Assembly (NCBI GenBank): GCA_021018995.1
Contig: CM037587.1
Span: forward strand, 58,998,104 to 59,062,103
Length of the DNA: 64,000 nucleotides
Source: Chloranthus sessilifolius
Lineage: Eukaryota; Streptophyta; Magnoliopsida; Chloranthales; Chloranthaceae
Direction: 5' to 3'
Below the pieces are notes generated by a model, which saw only the letters and a list, made by a program, of their open reading frames with translations, was not told where the DNA came from and did no database searches. Each line of letters begins with the position of its first letter. Position 1 is the first letter of the stretch. Positions 1 through 12,178 of this stretch are shown piece by piece. The position numbers and the translations under genes were made by a program.

Positions 1-211
1 TCCATAATCTGATGCAACACAATCAACGGTTTTCCAGGGGTCTGGGACGTGGGCACTTTAACTAACTAGGTGGGCGTGAACAGTGTTACCCAAAACAGCT
101 TATTGCTCTCTAGCTGTATGCAAGCAAACACCTAAACGGCTAGTGGCGAAGCCAGGATTTTTCTGATGGGGGATCCCTTATAGTCGAAGTGAGCATAGAT
201 TGAAAAGCAAT

Positions 212-512
212 GTGTCAAAAAATCATATTTTTGAAATTTATTAACCATTCGATCTGTGCACTCTACTACCAACCGTTATGCGTAGCTTTAATGGTTGATA
301 TTAAAGTTCGTCGATCGGATGGTTCACATCCACTTATGGGCATGATTCTTTGGCTAAAACATATTCTAGTAATGAATTGCCACCTAGGCATATTAGATTG
401 ATGATAAATGCGTGCCACATGTCATAATAGTAAAGAACACTTTATTGGTGCCAGATCAAAATTTCTAATTTAATGGTAGAAGATTATTTAAACACTATTT
501 GGTGTATGAATG
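212..512 (+). repeat. Remnant of dispersed foldback (MITE-like) element, copy A
   Basis: This stretch aligns by eye over about 300 bp with 21542-21849. Shared words in order include CCGATC/CGATCT, TTTTAATGG, ATATTAAAGTTC, TCGGATGGTTCACATC, ATTGCCACCT/ATTGCCACTT, GCATAATA and ATTTAAACACYAT. Only the right two thirds of the element is recognisable; the left inverted end seen in copy B is missing or diverged. Confidence 0.55.
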
Positions 513-699
513 TCTGTCAGGAGCCATTATCCCTTAAAATAATTATACTTTGAGTAATAAATTAGGGCTCTTATTTTTTATTAAAAAATAATAATTATAG
601 CATACCTTTGACTTCAGCGAAAAATTGACGACAATCTGAGATCTTGGCATTGGCGATCGGAGAGTGATTGAGATGTCATAGAAAGAGATGGGTGGCTAA

Positions 700-703
<4 letters not shown>

Positions 704-767
<64 letters not shown>
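704..767. repeat. (GA)n microsatellite
   Basis: An uninterrupted GA dinucleotide run of about 64 bp lies in the intron upstream of the 1601 exon. It is likely polymorphic in length. Confidence 0.95.
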
Positions 768-772
<5 letters not shown>

Positions 773-1079
773 GGAGTCTATTTCTGTTAAAAAAATTTGT
801 GGATAAAATAGTAACTAAGTGAGTTTTTAAAATATCTTAAGAAGTTTTGGGATTTGGGGGATCCTTATTAAAAGATCTTTCCCCTAAAAAGATGAAACTT
901 AAAAGACTTTAAAGAAAAAAACTTGCGATGGGGGGGATCCCGGGACCCCCCATTGAACAACGTGGATCGCTGCTGTAAGCGGCTGTAACCGGTTACTCTA
1001 TCGGGTACCAGCTCATCTGGTCACCAGTCCAAGTTTTTTTTTTTTTCTTTTTCTTTTAACGCTTGGTCAGTAGCCTTTC

Positions 1080-1219
1080 AAATTATCGGCCAATAATTTG
1101 AAATTATCGGCCGATAATTTGAACTCCCAGTATATATTTGACCAATAATGAGGTGTTTTCATTTCAGTCTGGTCCGAAACTGATAGTTATCAGAGTTATC
1201 GGCCGTTATTTTGATCCAT
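1080..1219. repeat. Short foldback built of TTATCGGCC words
   Basis: The word AATTATCGGCC and its complement recur several times. The ends are inverted relative to each other: CAAATTATCGGCC near 1080 and, on the other strand, CAAAATAACGGCC near 1215. The architecture resembles the larger word-repeat foldbacks at 13780 and 20044. Confidence 0.4.
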
Positions 1220-1600
1220 GGCATTTACTATTGATGTGATAAGCAAAATTCTTATTATAATTATTTCTCTTAGATGGATGGTTGATGGTTAACTATGTAT
1301 TACTCATTGCACCAATTTTGACTGACCTTTTGGTTTTGCAATATATACATATATTTCATTGTGCCATATTGTATTTTTAGCATCTGTTACAACAAATTGA
1401 CTTTCTAAAGTTTTTGGATGGTCAATCTATAATCAGATGGATTTGTAATGTTTGTTATAGCTAAAAGTTTAGGGGGTTTTATGGAATCATATGGTACATT
1501 GCTTACAGAATTTATTTTGGTTAAATTCTGTCATAAGTTGATTATGTCCCTCCTTTGAACAAGGGCAACTAATGTTACTGTTTATAATTGTTATATGTAG

Positions 1601-1794
1601 GAGCTGATGTAGCTGGTGGAAGAGGTTTCTACTTGAAGGGTGCTGGCGTCCTTCTTAATCAAGCATTAATAAATTTTGGCCTTACATTTTTGGCAAAGCG
1701 AGGATATGAACCATTGCAAACTCCATTCTTCATGAGGAAAGATATCATGGCAAAGTGTGCTCAACTAGCTCAATTTGATGAAGAACTTTATAAG
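1601..1794 (+). CDS. SerRS: SerRS coding exon (motif 1)
   Basis: The exon lies between acceptor TATGTAG and donor AAG/GTAAAA. It begins with two bases of a split glycine codon and encodes [13 protein letters not shown] through AQFDEELYK. The motif 1 proline is in TPFFMRKDI. Confidence 0.93.
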
Positions 1795-4700
1795 GTAAAA
1801 TTTGTAAATTGTATAAACTTCTTATTAGAGGAAAGCATGAAACCCTTAATAATGGGATGTTGTGGTTCTATAAGGTGGTTCGTACCATATACAAATCTAA
1901 ATGGTAACCAATGTTCATTGGGTTTGGACACTTATTTTTTTTATGCTCTCTCCAAATCAACATTCAATAGAGGCAAGTTGTAACCTTGGTATTTTGATTC
2001 CTTTCCATGAATCCTCACCTTATTAGAGGCAGTGTTTAAAGTCTCGATCAAGTACTCAAGAACCTATGATTCAACATGGTTGATAAGGGTCTAAATGGAA
2101 TTTTAAAGACATTACAATTTATAAGTACTAGAAAAATTCTATGAATTCCTTTGTACTCAATCAGCCTTAATGAGGTGACCCAATCCAACAGGGTACTTGC
2201 AGAATCTAGAGTGAAACATTTGAGTTTTTGAATGTATTGATGAATCTGGCTAGAGTCTAAACACCACATAATTTGAGTTTTTGAATGTATTGATGAATCT
2301 GGCTAGAGTCTATACACCACATAAATTTCCTTTCCTCCTAAACTCCATATCTATGGAGTTTGATTCATTTTTTGGATTGTGACAACCACAAATATGGTAA
2401 TATTTGAGCATGTGCCATTTCTCTATGTTTCTACCAATGAGCTTTTGGGAACAACCCTGAGTCCTTGAGGTGATTCATCCAAAGTACTATCCTTAACAAA
2501 GATAGGATCTTGGGATCTTGCAGTTATGGTAACCTGAGTTAGTATGACATGGGGGCTGCATGTTCCTCTTTTTGAAAACATGTCTGGCAGCATACATTGT
2601 CTAAATTATTACTATTCAAACTATGAAGGGACACAATAAGATGCAATAACATCCATATTTAAATTGAAAAAACTAAAAATGGTAATTTGTTCCATGTAGC
2701 AAGTCTGAATCGTCTGATGTTTAAGAATAGTTTTGAAACATGGTTTGGGCAGCTTTCATTATGAACTATTGATATGTGGTCTTGTGAAAAGAATAAAGTA
2801 GCTTACATAATGGAAAACATTCTAAGCATTTTACGAACGTTATGCTGAAAGTCAGAAATGGTTTTAATTAGAAATATCATCAATATGGAAGATTCTTCAT
2901 AGCTTTGAAAATTTTCAAGGGAATTTTCCCTCCATTTGCAGGAAAGATTTCACCTTTTGTACTTTTGGGTTGTTCTTTTCTTTTGGCCTAGAGCAAGAAA
3001 TGCTTCATTCATCTTACTTTTGGAAAATGAAACTCATTAGGTGCACAAATGAGGGCATATTTGCGATTTACATACTGCTAGTTATTTGTTAGAGTGAGAA
3101 TGACAGAAAAAGCAAGTGTCGTAGATAAAACCTATGAAAAGATTTAGAGAAACTGATTGCATTAACCAAACTAGCACCTATATATTGGATTCAATGTTCT
3201 CAAATGGCATAAGCCATAGTATGCCATAACCCTGTGCCATTAGCCTATGCGATTGCATAATTGCATATGCCATGGCATAAAATTTAAGAAATAAGAAATT
3301 GATTTTTTTTTATTATCTAGACATCATTATGCCATCACATAGTTTCGCTTATGCCACCGCATACCTTTGTATTCCATGGCATAAACTAGAAATTATTATG
3401 CCTATGCGATGACATATTGTATATTGAGTATGTGATGGCATATCGTATACTGAGTATGCGATGGCATATCGTATACTAATCGCTTATGCCATCACATACT
3501 TTTGTATGCCATGGCGTGAAGTTTATATACATAATATAGCACACACGGTTATGGCTTATGCGATTTATGACCAAAAATGGCATATGCGATTGCATAAATG
3601 ATTATGCATTCGCATATGACCAGTTGACCACTGATTTGATTGCATATTTTCTTGCAAGCCATTTCTCTAAAATCATGAAATTAATTCCGACCTCTCATTA
3701 TATTGTGCGCTCATACATCCGATGTAGATGGTTAGTAATGCGGAATTGAAGCCTACACGCCGAGATCGTGGCTGGATAAAGCAGAGATATCGAAAGAGAA
3801 AGTGGACCCACGAATGGGTTTTTAAAAAACCCGTTAAAGCTACTTTAGGACGGACGTCCGTGGAACAGTATGGACGTCCGTGAAATGGGGGCTCACTGTT
3901 TTGGTGCGCATTGCAGGCGACAGATGTTCGTGAAGAGAGGACGGACGTCAGGGAGACATGTCTGAGATTTGACGGAATTACGGGGGTTTGAGGCAAAACT
4001 TGCCATTTCAGTGTTTTAGTTGCATTAGGACTCTTTAATTTCAAATTTATGTTAACTAGGGTTTGGTTTGCCTATAGATAGGCCTTGTAAACACAATTTA
4101 AGGATGATGGTTAATGAAAGTTTGCTTTGCAAACTTGAGAGCTTTTGAACAAAGTATCCTGTGAGCGTGCGATTTTCTCAACTTGAAGAGTGATTCTTCG
4201 TTCCGCGTGCGGTTTGGTGTGAGGCTAACTTTTCTCCCTTGGAGTGATTCCTTGGATCTTCTTCTACCCCTATTCTCCTTTTTATTTTTATTTTAATTGA
4301 CGAGCTAGAACCCTAATCCCTATCGTGCGGGATTTACGCTATTTTAAGGTTAGCGTGCGATTTTTTTTCCGCTTCAAATTGGTATCAAAGCAAGTTCAAC
4401 ACTCGACACGTGAAGTCTATCATGAGTAAAGAACAATTTATCGACACCTTTCGCGAGTTGAATGATCATATGGCTAGCATGGGATCGTTCGTAGATCGAC
4501 AGAAGAGACTTGATTTGCATTAGACGATTTTAACGATTGGCCAAGAATGGGAGGCAGTGAAAGCTAGTTCGCAGATTATGAGATATTTGAATTTAACAAC
4601 TCAATATTGGCCAGTTTTAGGTAATCAAGCGTTTACTTTTGAGATTCTACGTGAGTTAAAAATTCATGTTGGATAGTAGAGGCGTTAAGCAGGAATTTGG

Positions 4701-7700
4701 TTCAACAATTTCTTAAGGATTTTCTTCTCAAACTACAAGAGGAAATCATATCGGTGAGACTTGAAGCTTTGAAATTTAAGTTTTCAAATTTCGTGTCTGT
4801 TAACCCAACCCCATCACCAATCGTCCGTTTTAATCCCATAACCGTTTCTCACCCCATAACTGTTGTGACACCTACACCCGTTACGGATTCCTTTATCGGT
4901 ATAAAATTTATGTCGGTTGTTACTCCTGTAATAGCTTACAGCCCAAAGCCCGTTCAAGAAACCAAGCCCGTAACCGGAGTTACCCTAGCCGACCTTTTCT
5001 CACTTAAAATTGTTATCGATCATCTACCCGAACCCGTGATAACACCAAAATCGGTCGAAGATTCCTGACCGGTTGATGAAAACCCTCTTATGTTCAATAT
5101 CAGTACTAATCCCGACACCGTTGAAGAGCAAGTTTTTGCAACAAGTCCTACCGAGCCCGAGTTTGCAATGAAGTCTATCGGTCCCATGACCCACAGGTCC
5201 CAAGATCGTGTTGGTTGTGTGCTAACATATCGATTCCCGTCGGTGTATCAAAGATAAATTTGATCTCGCCCAAGTTGAATCCAGTTTGCTTGTCCAAGCC
5301 GCTTCCGATCGAGGTTCCCTATGTATTGTCTGTGACCTCCGTGATGAAAATTCATGTCAGCCAAAGTTTGAGGTCGAACTTTTTCAAAATAGGGGGAATA
5401 TTGTGGAATTAAGTCTACATGCCGAGATCGTGGCCTGATAAAGAAGAGACATCGAAAGAGAAAGTGAACCCGCGAATGAGTTTTTAAAAGGCTTATTAAT
5501 GCTACTTCAGGACGGACGTCCGTGAAATGGGGACTCATTGTTTTGGTGTGCATTGCAGGCGATGGACGTTCGTGAAGAGAGGACGGGCGTCCGTGACAGC
5601 GGGATGGATGCCCGTGAGACGCGTATGAGATTTGACGGAATTATGGGTTTTTGAGGCAAAACTTGCCATTTTAGCGTTTTGGTTTAATTTCGAATTTATG
5701 TTAACTAGGGTTTGGTTTGCCTATATATAGGCCTTGGAAACATAATTTAAGGATGATGAGAACGCTAACCCCTATCGTGCGGGATTTACGCTATTTTAGG
5801 GTTAGCGTGGGATTTGTTTCCTCATCAGTTAGAAGCCAAGATGTATGCTCCAACACGTGTCTGATTTGGTTGGTTGTGATTTTGATTGCTGTTTGCATAT
5901 ATTCTCATGTATGAGATGCTGGTGCGTGGTATTGGTTCTCACTTTTTTATTTACTTCTACGTTGGAGGATGCATGAAGATTTCCACCTTATGTAACTCCT
6001 CATAGTTCAAAAATTGAACGAATGAACAATTTTCAAGTGATTAGAGCTAGTTTAGCAATTTCTTACTTGATTAATGTAACACTTAACCTACTTGCATATA
6101 ATCAATCCCTTGACCTAGGAGATGGTTCTTTTCCTTGGTTGTTTTCCATGAGTTCTTTGCTACAGGAAATTGTGCATTATGCATGATGGTAAAATGCTTG
6201 TGTCTGAAGTTGATGGGTGATTGTCAGAATCATTGGATAAATTTAGAAGTTACGTGAATTGTTGTTAGGGAGATAAATCTTTCCATGCATAATGGAAATT
6301 TATTGTTGTGAATTATGATGCATATGCGATTTTTCTTAGTACATTAATATGTAAGTGAACGGTCTGGATTCAAGATACTAGCCATTACTTTTTCATTCAA
6401 ACTAAAACAAGCTTATTCTACAATCTGTTCTCTTAAAAGGCTTTGACAGCATTTTTTGTTGTTTTTCACTGATGGTCTTATGTGTTATAGATTTTAAAGG
6501 TTTATATCCCTAGAATTCTGCGCAAACCTCAACAGAAAATATTCAAATTATTTCAACCACTCCGAGAATCTTGATACAATGTAGTTGTCAAGTATACTGG
6601 GAGCTTTGTTTCGAGCAAAACAGTTGCTAACTTTTTCTCAAAGAAACTATAGTATCTGGAAATGATGATTTAATTCTTCATTAAGCAACATAACAAGGAA
6701 AATATGAGGCTGTTTAGTTGTCTAAAAAAAGAAGGTTCTCCTAATTGATGAAACAAGGTGTCAAGTGGTGGGTTCAGATTTGGATATATGATGTTCAATT
6801 TTATTATAATGTTGAGTTTAACCAGTTTTCCAAAACCTTTCAGCTTAGAATTGTCTAAGCTTCATAGATTATTACGGATTAGATAGACAAGGATGCTATT
6901 TGAAACTTTTTTGTTTTGAATCTGAGTGATTACACGCCTTAGTATTGTGGTTTGGTTTCTCATGCTTCTCCATCTCCAAGTTGCCCTATTTAAGTTGATG
7001 CTCAAATTTTTTATGTTATTTTAATGGATTGATTCAAGTGAAAGATTGTCTCAATTTGTGCTGAGACCAATAAGCCTTGTGGGAAGTCTCTATAAGGTTT
7101 GGCTAAGGTCCTTTCTATTAGATTGAGGGAAGTTTGGGTGACATCATATCCACAAATCAAGAACTTGTGATGGGTAGGTGCAGCTTGGTTGGATTTTGTG
7201 GTAGTGGATGAGTGTATTTAACAAAGAGAGATCACACACAATTTTGTATGTAAAATATACCTTGAAAGAGCATGTAATCATGTGGATGGGGATTTTATTG
7301 ATTATGTGCTTGAAAGGATGAGCTTTGCTTGCACATGGAGAGATGAATGAGGAAATGTTATTCGGGTATCAAATTTTCCATCATTGTTAATGGCACTCTT
7401 TATCAATTTCTCCATCATTGTAAATGGCACCTTTTTGGCTTTTTGCAAAGTACTAGAAGCAACCCTGTATGAAGGGTTTAGACCCTACAGGCACATGGAA
7501 GTAGGAGAAGAGGAAGGCTAGTGAAGATCTAAAGGGAAGCAGTGAGAAGGGACATGAAGGATTGTGAAGTTATGGAGAGATTAGTGTTGATAAAAAACGA
7601 GCAGAGAAATAGAACTTGCAAAGCCGGTGGGATAAGGATGTGATGATGATTGGAAAGGCAAGTGCTTTCTTTTAGGGAATCATTCATCACTGTGAGGTAG

Positions 7701-10700
7701 TTTCCAGACTTGAGGTGAATCTTAGGAAAATTTTGGTTATGGGAATTGGAATGGAGGAAAAAAGAATGCATAATATAGGAATGGTTGTGGGTTAGGAGAT
7801 ACATACATGAAGGATTGTGCCTCTGGGAGTGTGATTCGACTACTGAGAGGTTTCATAATAAACTAGATAGTTGGACGAGGAACTACCAATTGTTGTGGGG
7901 TAGGATTAGTCATTAAAGTGACTCTCATATTTCCATGTTTACTTTGTTCCCTTATTCAAATTCTAGGGGCCGTTGTGGAAAGGTTGGGGGACAAAACCAA
8001 ATGGTGTTCCTATGGGAAGGAAATTGAGGGCGGCACATTTAGCGTTTGATGGATTGAGAGAGGTGGGCTGTCCAAAAGATGGAGGAGGCCTTGGAATCAA
8101 GGATAAAAATTTCGGCTGAAATGACCGAAATTTCGGTTCTGGTCCCCACCGAAACAGAGAAATTCAAAATTTGAGTAGGATTAGATTTTGGAGGATTTGT
8201 GGTTGGGTAAGTCACTTGTGTGTCATGTTTTTCTGGATATGTTTGGGATGGTGAGGGTAAAAGGAGTTATAATTGGGTTAAGGGGGGGGGGTGGGAGTGG
8301 TTGGGGACATTGTGTTTTGGATGAAGTTATGGGATGGAGAGGTGGAGTATCTAATCGTGTGATTGGGCGTCTTGATACCATCTATGCATCTAGCTGTAGA
8401 GTGGAATAGAACGATATCAAATTTCAAATTTATCACGAGGAGGCTTCTCTTTCCATTTCTATGATTTGGCATGGCCTTGCCCCTCCTCACGTTGAGTTGA
8501 TTGGCTTTGGAAAATAAGCAATGGTAGACGATCTCCAAAACCATGAATTTCAACTTCCAAAATCAGGTGTAGAAAGGCAAAATAATCAGTTTGGACCATC
8601 TTTATTATATTGTTTGAGGACGATGCATTGATGATCTTGGAGCTCTCGGTAGCTTGAATTTTCTTGGAAACTTTGGTTGGCTTTTTAGGAGAGTTGGGGC
8701 AGAGGACCATTTGGGGATTTGGGCCACCTTATTGTGGGATGTTTTGATTGAAAGGAACAACTGGATCTTTTAAGATAGTTTAATTTTTCAATATCATTGA
8801 CTGGGTTAAAGTTAGAAGTGTGTTTAAGGGATCCTCTCTCAGGGTTTTGAAAGGGAGTGAAATCCTTTATTGCAAATGACAGAAAGAGAGGATGATTGAG
8901 TGTTGGAACTTGGAAGCATACTCCTGTTGGTCTCAATGGAAAGAGTGTTTCGATTCTATGTTGGGGCTGTTTTGAAAGCATTTTTTTTATGGCCTTTAGG
9001 GGTCAAGAAGTCTAAGGTGGATTGTATAGCAATTTTGGAAGGGCTACGGATTTTCTTCTCTGCCTACCTTGAAGGAATGTTACAGGTGAAAGGTGACTTG
9101 GCCAATGTAACTGGGTGGATCGTGCGGAATCTAGTAGTTCATGGTTCCTTTTACCTTTTCTTAAGCTGTCCTTTGATATTGTAGAAGGGCGTGATATTTT
9201 TTTATACACATTAGTAGAGATGTGAATCAAGTTGAGGAATTCTTAGCTCTGAAAGGAATGATGAGACGACAATCCCTTCGGATTGGAGATAGTATTACTG
9301 CTTGAGTGATGCGATGATTTTTTCCTTTATATATATTTTCTTCAATCAATTATTCATCATCATCAATAAAAGTGCTTATTAGAGAAAAAAAAAGTGGTGG
9401 TGATGATGATCAATAAAAATTGAAATAATGGGCTATGAGAAGCATTTATAGATAGAGACCATGTGAAACTCCAAATTTAGGCCATGTGGAGGAATCCAAG
9501 TGGTCAAAATCGTAGCTCATATTGGGAGCTACTGTGGGCCCAAAACCAGTCATTAGAGAATTTGAACTGTCTGATCTATGCACCAAATATGAACGGTTGT
9601 GCACATTTTTTTACAGTCGATATTTTAGCTCTGATCAGATGGTTCCTGATATTTGTGTTTTTTGGGTTGAGTGTGGTACAAGTGATCACATGACAACATG
9701 AAATAATCAAAGATGTATATCACATGGCCTAAATGGATGCCTTTCATGGAAGTATCTGTGCAAAGCGTTCATAGAAGTCAATTCCCACAAAAGTTTTGTT
9801 CATTAAAAAGATCTTGATTTCTTCCAGATCTGCCTATTAGAATGATAATGGGATTTGGAAAATATAATTATAGACACTTGATAATTTCTGTAATCTTTTA
9901 AAAACAAATTGAAGGCAAGGGCTTGCATGATTTGTTCTTAATTATTTGTAGATTCCTTCATTTATTCTAAAAGAAAGCATGGAATAGATAAGAGTTTTGA
10001 TATCAAGAACGTGACTAATACTTGACTGTCAACAGGTAACTGGTGAGGGAGATGATAAGTACCTTATAGCTACAGCTGAACAGCCATTGTGTGCCTATCA
10101 TATAGGTGAATGGATCCATCCTTCACAATTACCAATAAGGTTCGGATTGTTTAGATCATATCATGCTCTCTCTAATGAATCTTTGTGTCATTAGAAATGG
10201 AAATATAAATTACCAATTGGTCGGTGATTATTGATCCAATTAGATGTGCAGATATGCTGGGTATTCTACTTGTTTCCGTAAAGAAGCAGGTTCACATGGT
10301 CGTGATACTTTGGGCATCTTTAGAGTTCATCAATTTGAGAAAGTAGAGCAGTTCTGTATCACCAGCCCTAATGGCAATGATTCTTGGGAGATGCATGAGG
10401 AAATGATCAAGAACTCGAAGGATTTCTACAAGGAGGTGTCTTTCTTGGAAGCTTTTGTTTTCTCATTTTTTCTATTGAAGTGTTGTTCTGTTTAATGTTG
10501 TCTGATGTGGGTTTATTTACTACAGCTGAACATCCCCTATCAAATTGTAGCTATAGTCTCTGGTGCTTTGAATGATGCAGCTGCCAAAAAGTATGATTTG
10601 GAAGGATGGTTTCCTGCATCCAAGACCTATAGAGAGCTCGTCTCCTGTTCAAATTGTACTGACTACCAGTCCCGAAGATTGGAAATCCGTTACGGCCAAA

Positions 10701-12122
10701 AGAAGGTAGGATTTCTTGTTTTCTCTCTATTTATTCTAATCAGGGGAGTTTTTTATCATCTTTGCAAGACTGGAACCATCTCACTTTTTCTAAGAAGACT
10801 TGGCTACAACTCTGATAACTTGACCGGAATCTGTTCAGTGGGGCCATATGGGTTCTGTGGATCCAAATAAAGGTATTGGAGTAGCGTGTATCCAGCCCAA
10901 AGACTGATATCCTGAAAACCAATTTGCATTAGGCACACACTATATGATACAGTTAAAAAAGTGATGTAAATTTTTTAAAAATTATTAAATACAAAAGTAT
11001 AATTATTTACTAGATATGCTATTTACTCAATATAATATTTATCATTATAATTGGTTCATGTAGCGTAACACTAAGTCAATGGGCCACCTCTTGGCTGGGG
11101 TTCTGTGGATCCAAATAAAGGAATTGGAGTAGCGTGTATCCAGCCCAAAGACTGATATCCTGAAAACCAATTTGCATTAGGCACACACTATATGATACAG
11201 TTAAAAAAGTGATGTAAATTTTTAAAAAATTATTAAATACAAAAATATAATTATTTACTAGATATGCTATTTACTCAATATAATATTTATCATTATAATT
11301 GGTTCATGTAGCGTAACACTAAGTCAATGGGCCACCTCTTGGCTGGACCATGGGGCAAAAGTAACACTTATTGGACAATTCTAACCCTCTAATCAATTGC
11401 TTGCTTTTGGACCACAACAGAACATTGTAACATTCCAAAAAAGTGTCTGGGCCTGCATTGTAATCTGAGAGGACTCGTCTGCGGAAGGCCCATGCCTCTA
11501 CTCAGACTAAGTTTTTTTGGATGGACGGCGGCAGAAGCAAGGTTTTGACGATTTGACATTTGACAATTTAATCAAGAGGAGTATAGTTTTATGTAATGTT
11601 TGCCTGACTGCAATAGTGATTGTGGCACAGTTTTGACCACGTGCTTGTTCATTGTAAGGTGGCATAAAAAGTTTGGAGCAGTGTTTGGACAGTTTTCAGG
11701 TGCATTGGTGATTTCCCAGAACTTGTGCTGAGTCTTCCACTTCTTGGTATCGATCCAAGTTCATGAGGATTGAAAAGATTTTCCGAAGGTTGGCTCTGAT
11801 GGTGATTGTTTGAGCCATTTGGATGGAGAGGAATGACTGGGATTTTTTGAGATTGAGGAGATCGATTGGTATGATGATTCAGTTTACAATTGATATCATT
11901 ATTAGTTGGGCTGCGGGTGAGAAAACTGTTGGGATGGCCCCTCTATTGGCGACAGTTTAGGAGATGTGGGACAGATGGCTGAGTACCCTAGTTAGGTGGT
12001 CTAATTGCTGCCTTGGTCTTCTCACCTATGGTGGTGGTCGGGTCTTGCTCTGGTCGGTGTTAGTTGCTGGTTTAGGTCTCAGTTTGGGGCTGCCCTACAT
12101 GTGGTATATATATATACATGTG

Positions 12123-12178
<56 letters not shown>

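Larger units (their letters stand above)
1..1600. other. Non-coding sequence upstream of first visible SerRS exon
   Basis: No exon of the N-terminal arm of seryl-tRNA synthetase is recognisable here, and the stretch ends in an AG acceptor directly before 1601. It is read as part of an intron longer than 1.6 kb. It holds a foldback-element remnant, a GA microsatellite and a small TCGGCC-rich repeat, listed separately. No other gene is seen. Confidence 0.6.
3736..5827 (+). mobile_element. Small non-autonomous LTR retrotransposon in SerRS intron
   Basis: Two LTRs (3736-4376 and 5399-5827) flank about 1.0 kb of internal sequence. A primer-binding site follows the first LTR, TTGGTATCAAAGCA at 4379, close to the usual methionine-initiator-tRNA type site. 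A purine tract, AAAATAGGGGGAA, precedes the second LTR. A perfect 5-bp target duplication GTTAG lies at 3731-3735 and 5828-5832. The internal region has no gag, protease, RT or integrase, so the element depended on enzymes from elsewhere. It is inserted in the sense direction of the host gene. Confidence 0.85.

Noticed and set aside
1588-1600. Start codon upstream of the first SerRS exon (ATG at 1588)
   Set aside because: It lies in the intron before the TATGTAG acceptor; the real protein starts in exons left of the window.
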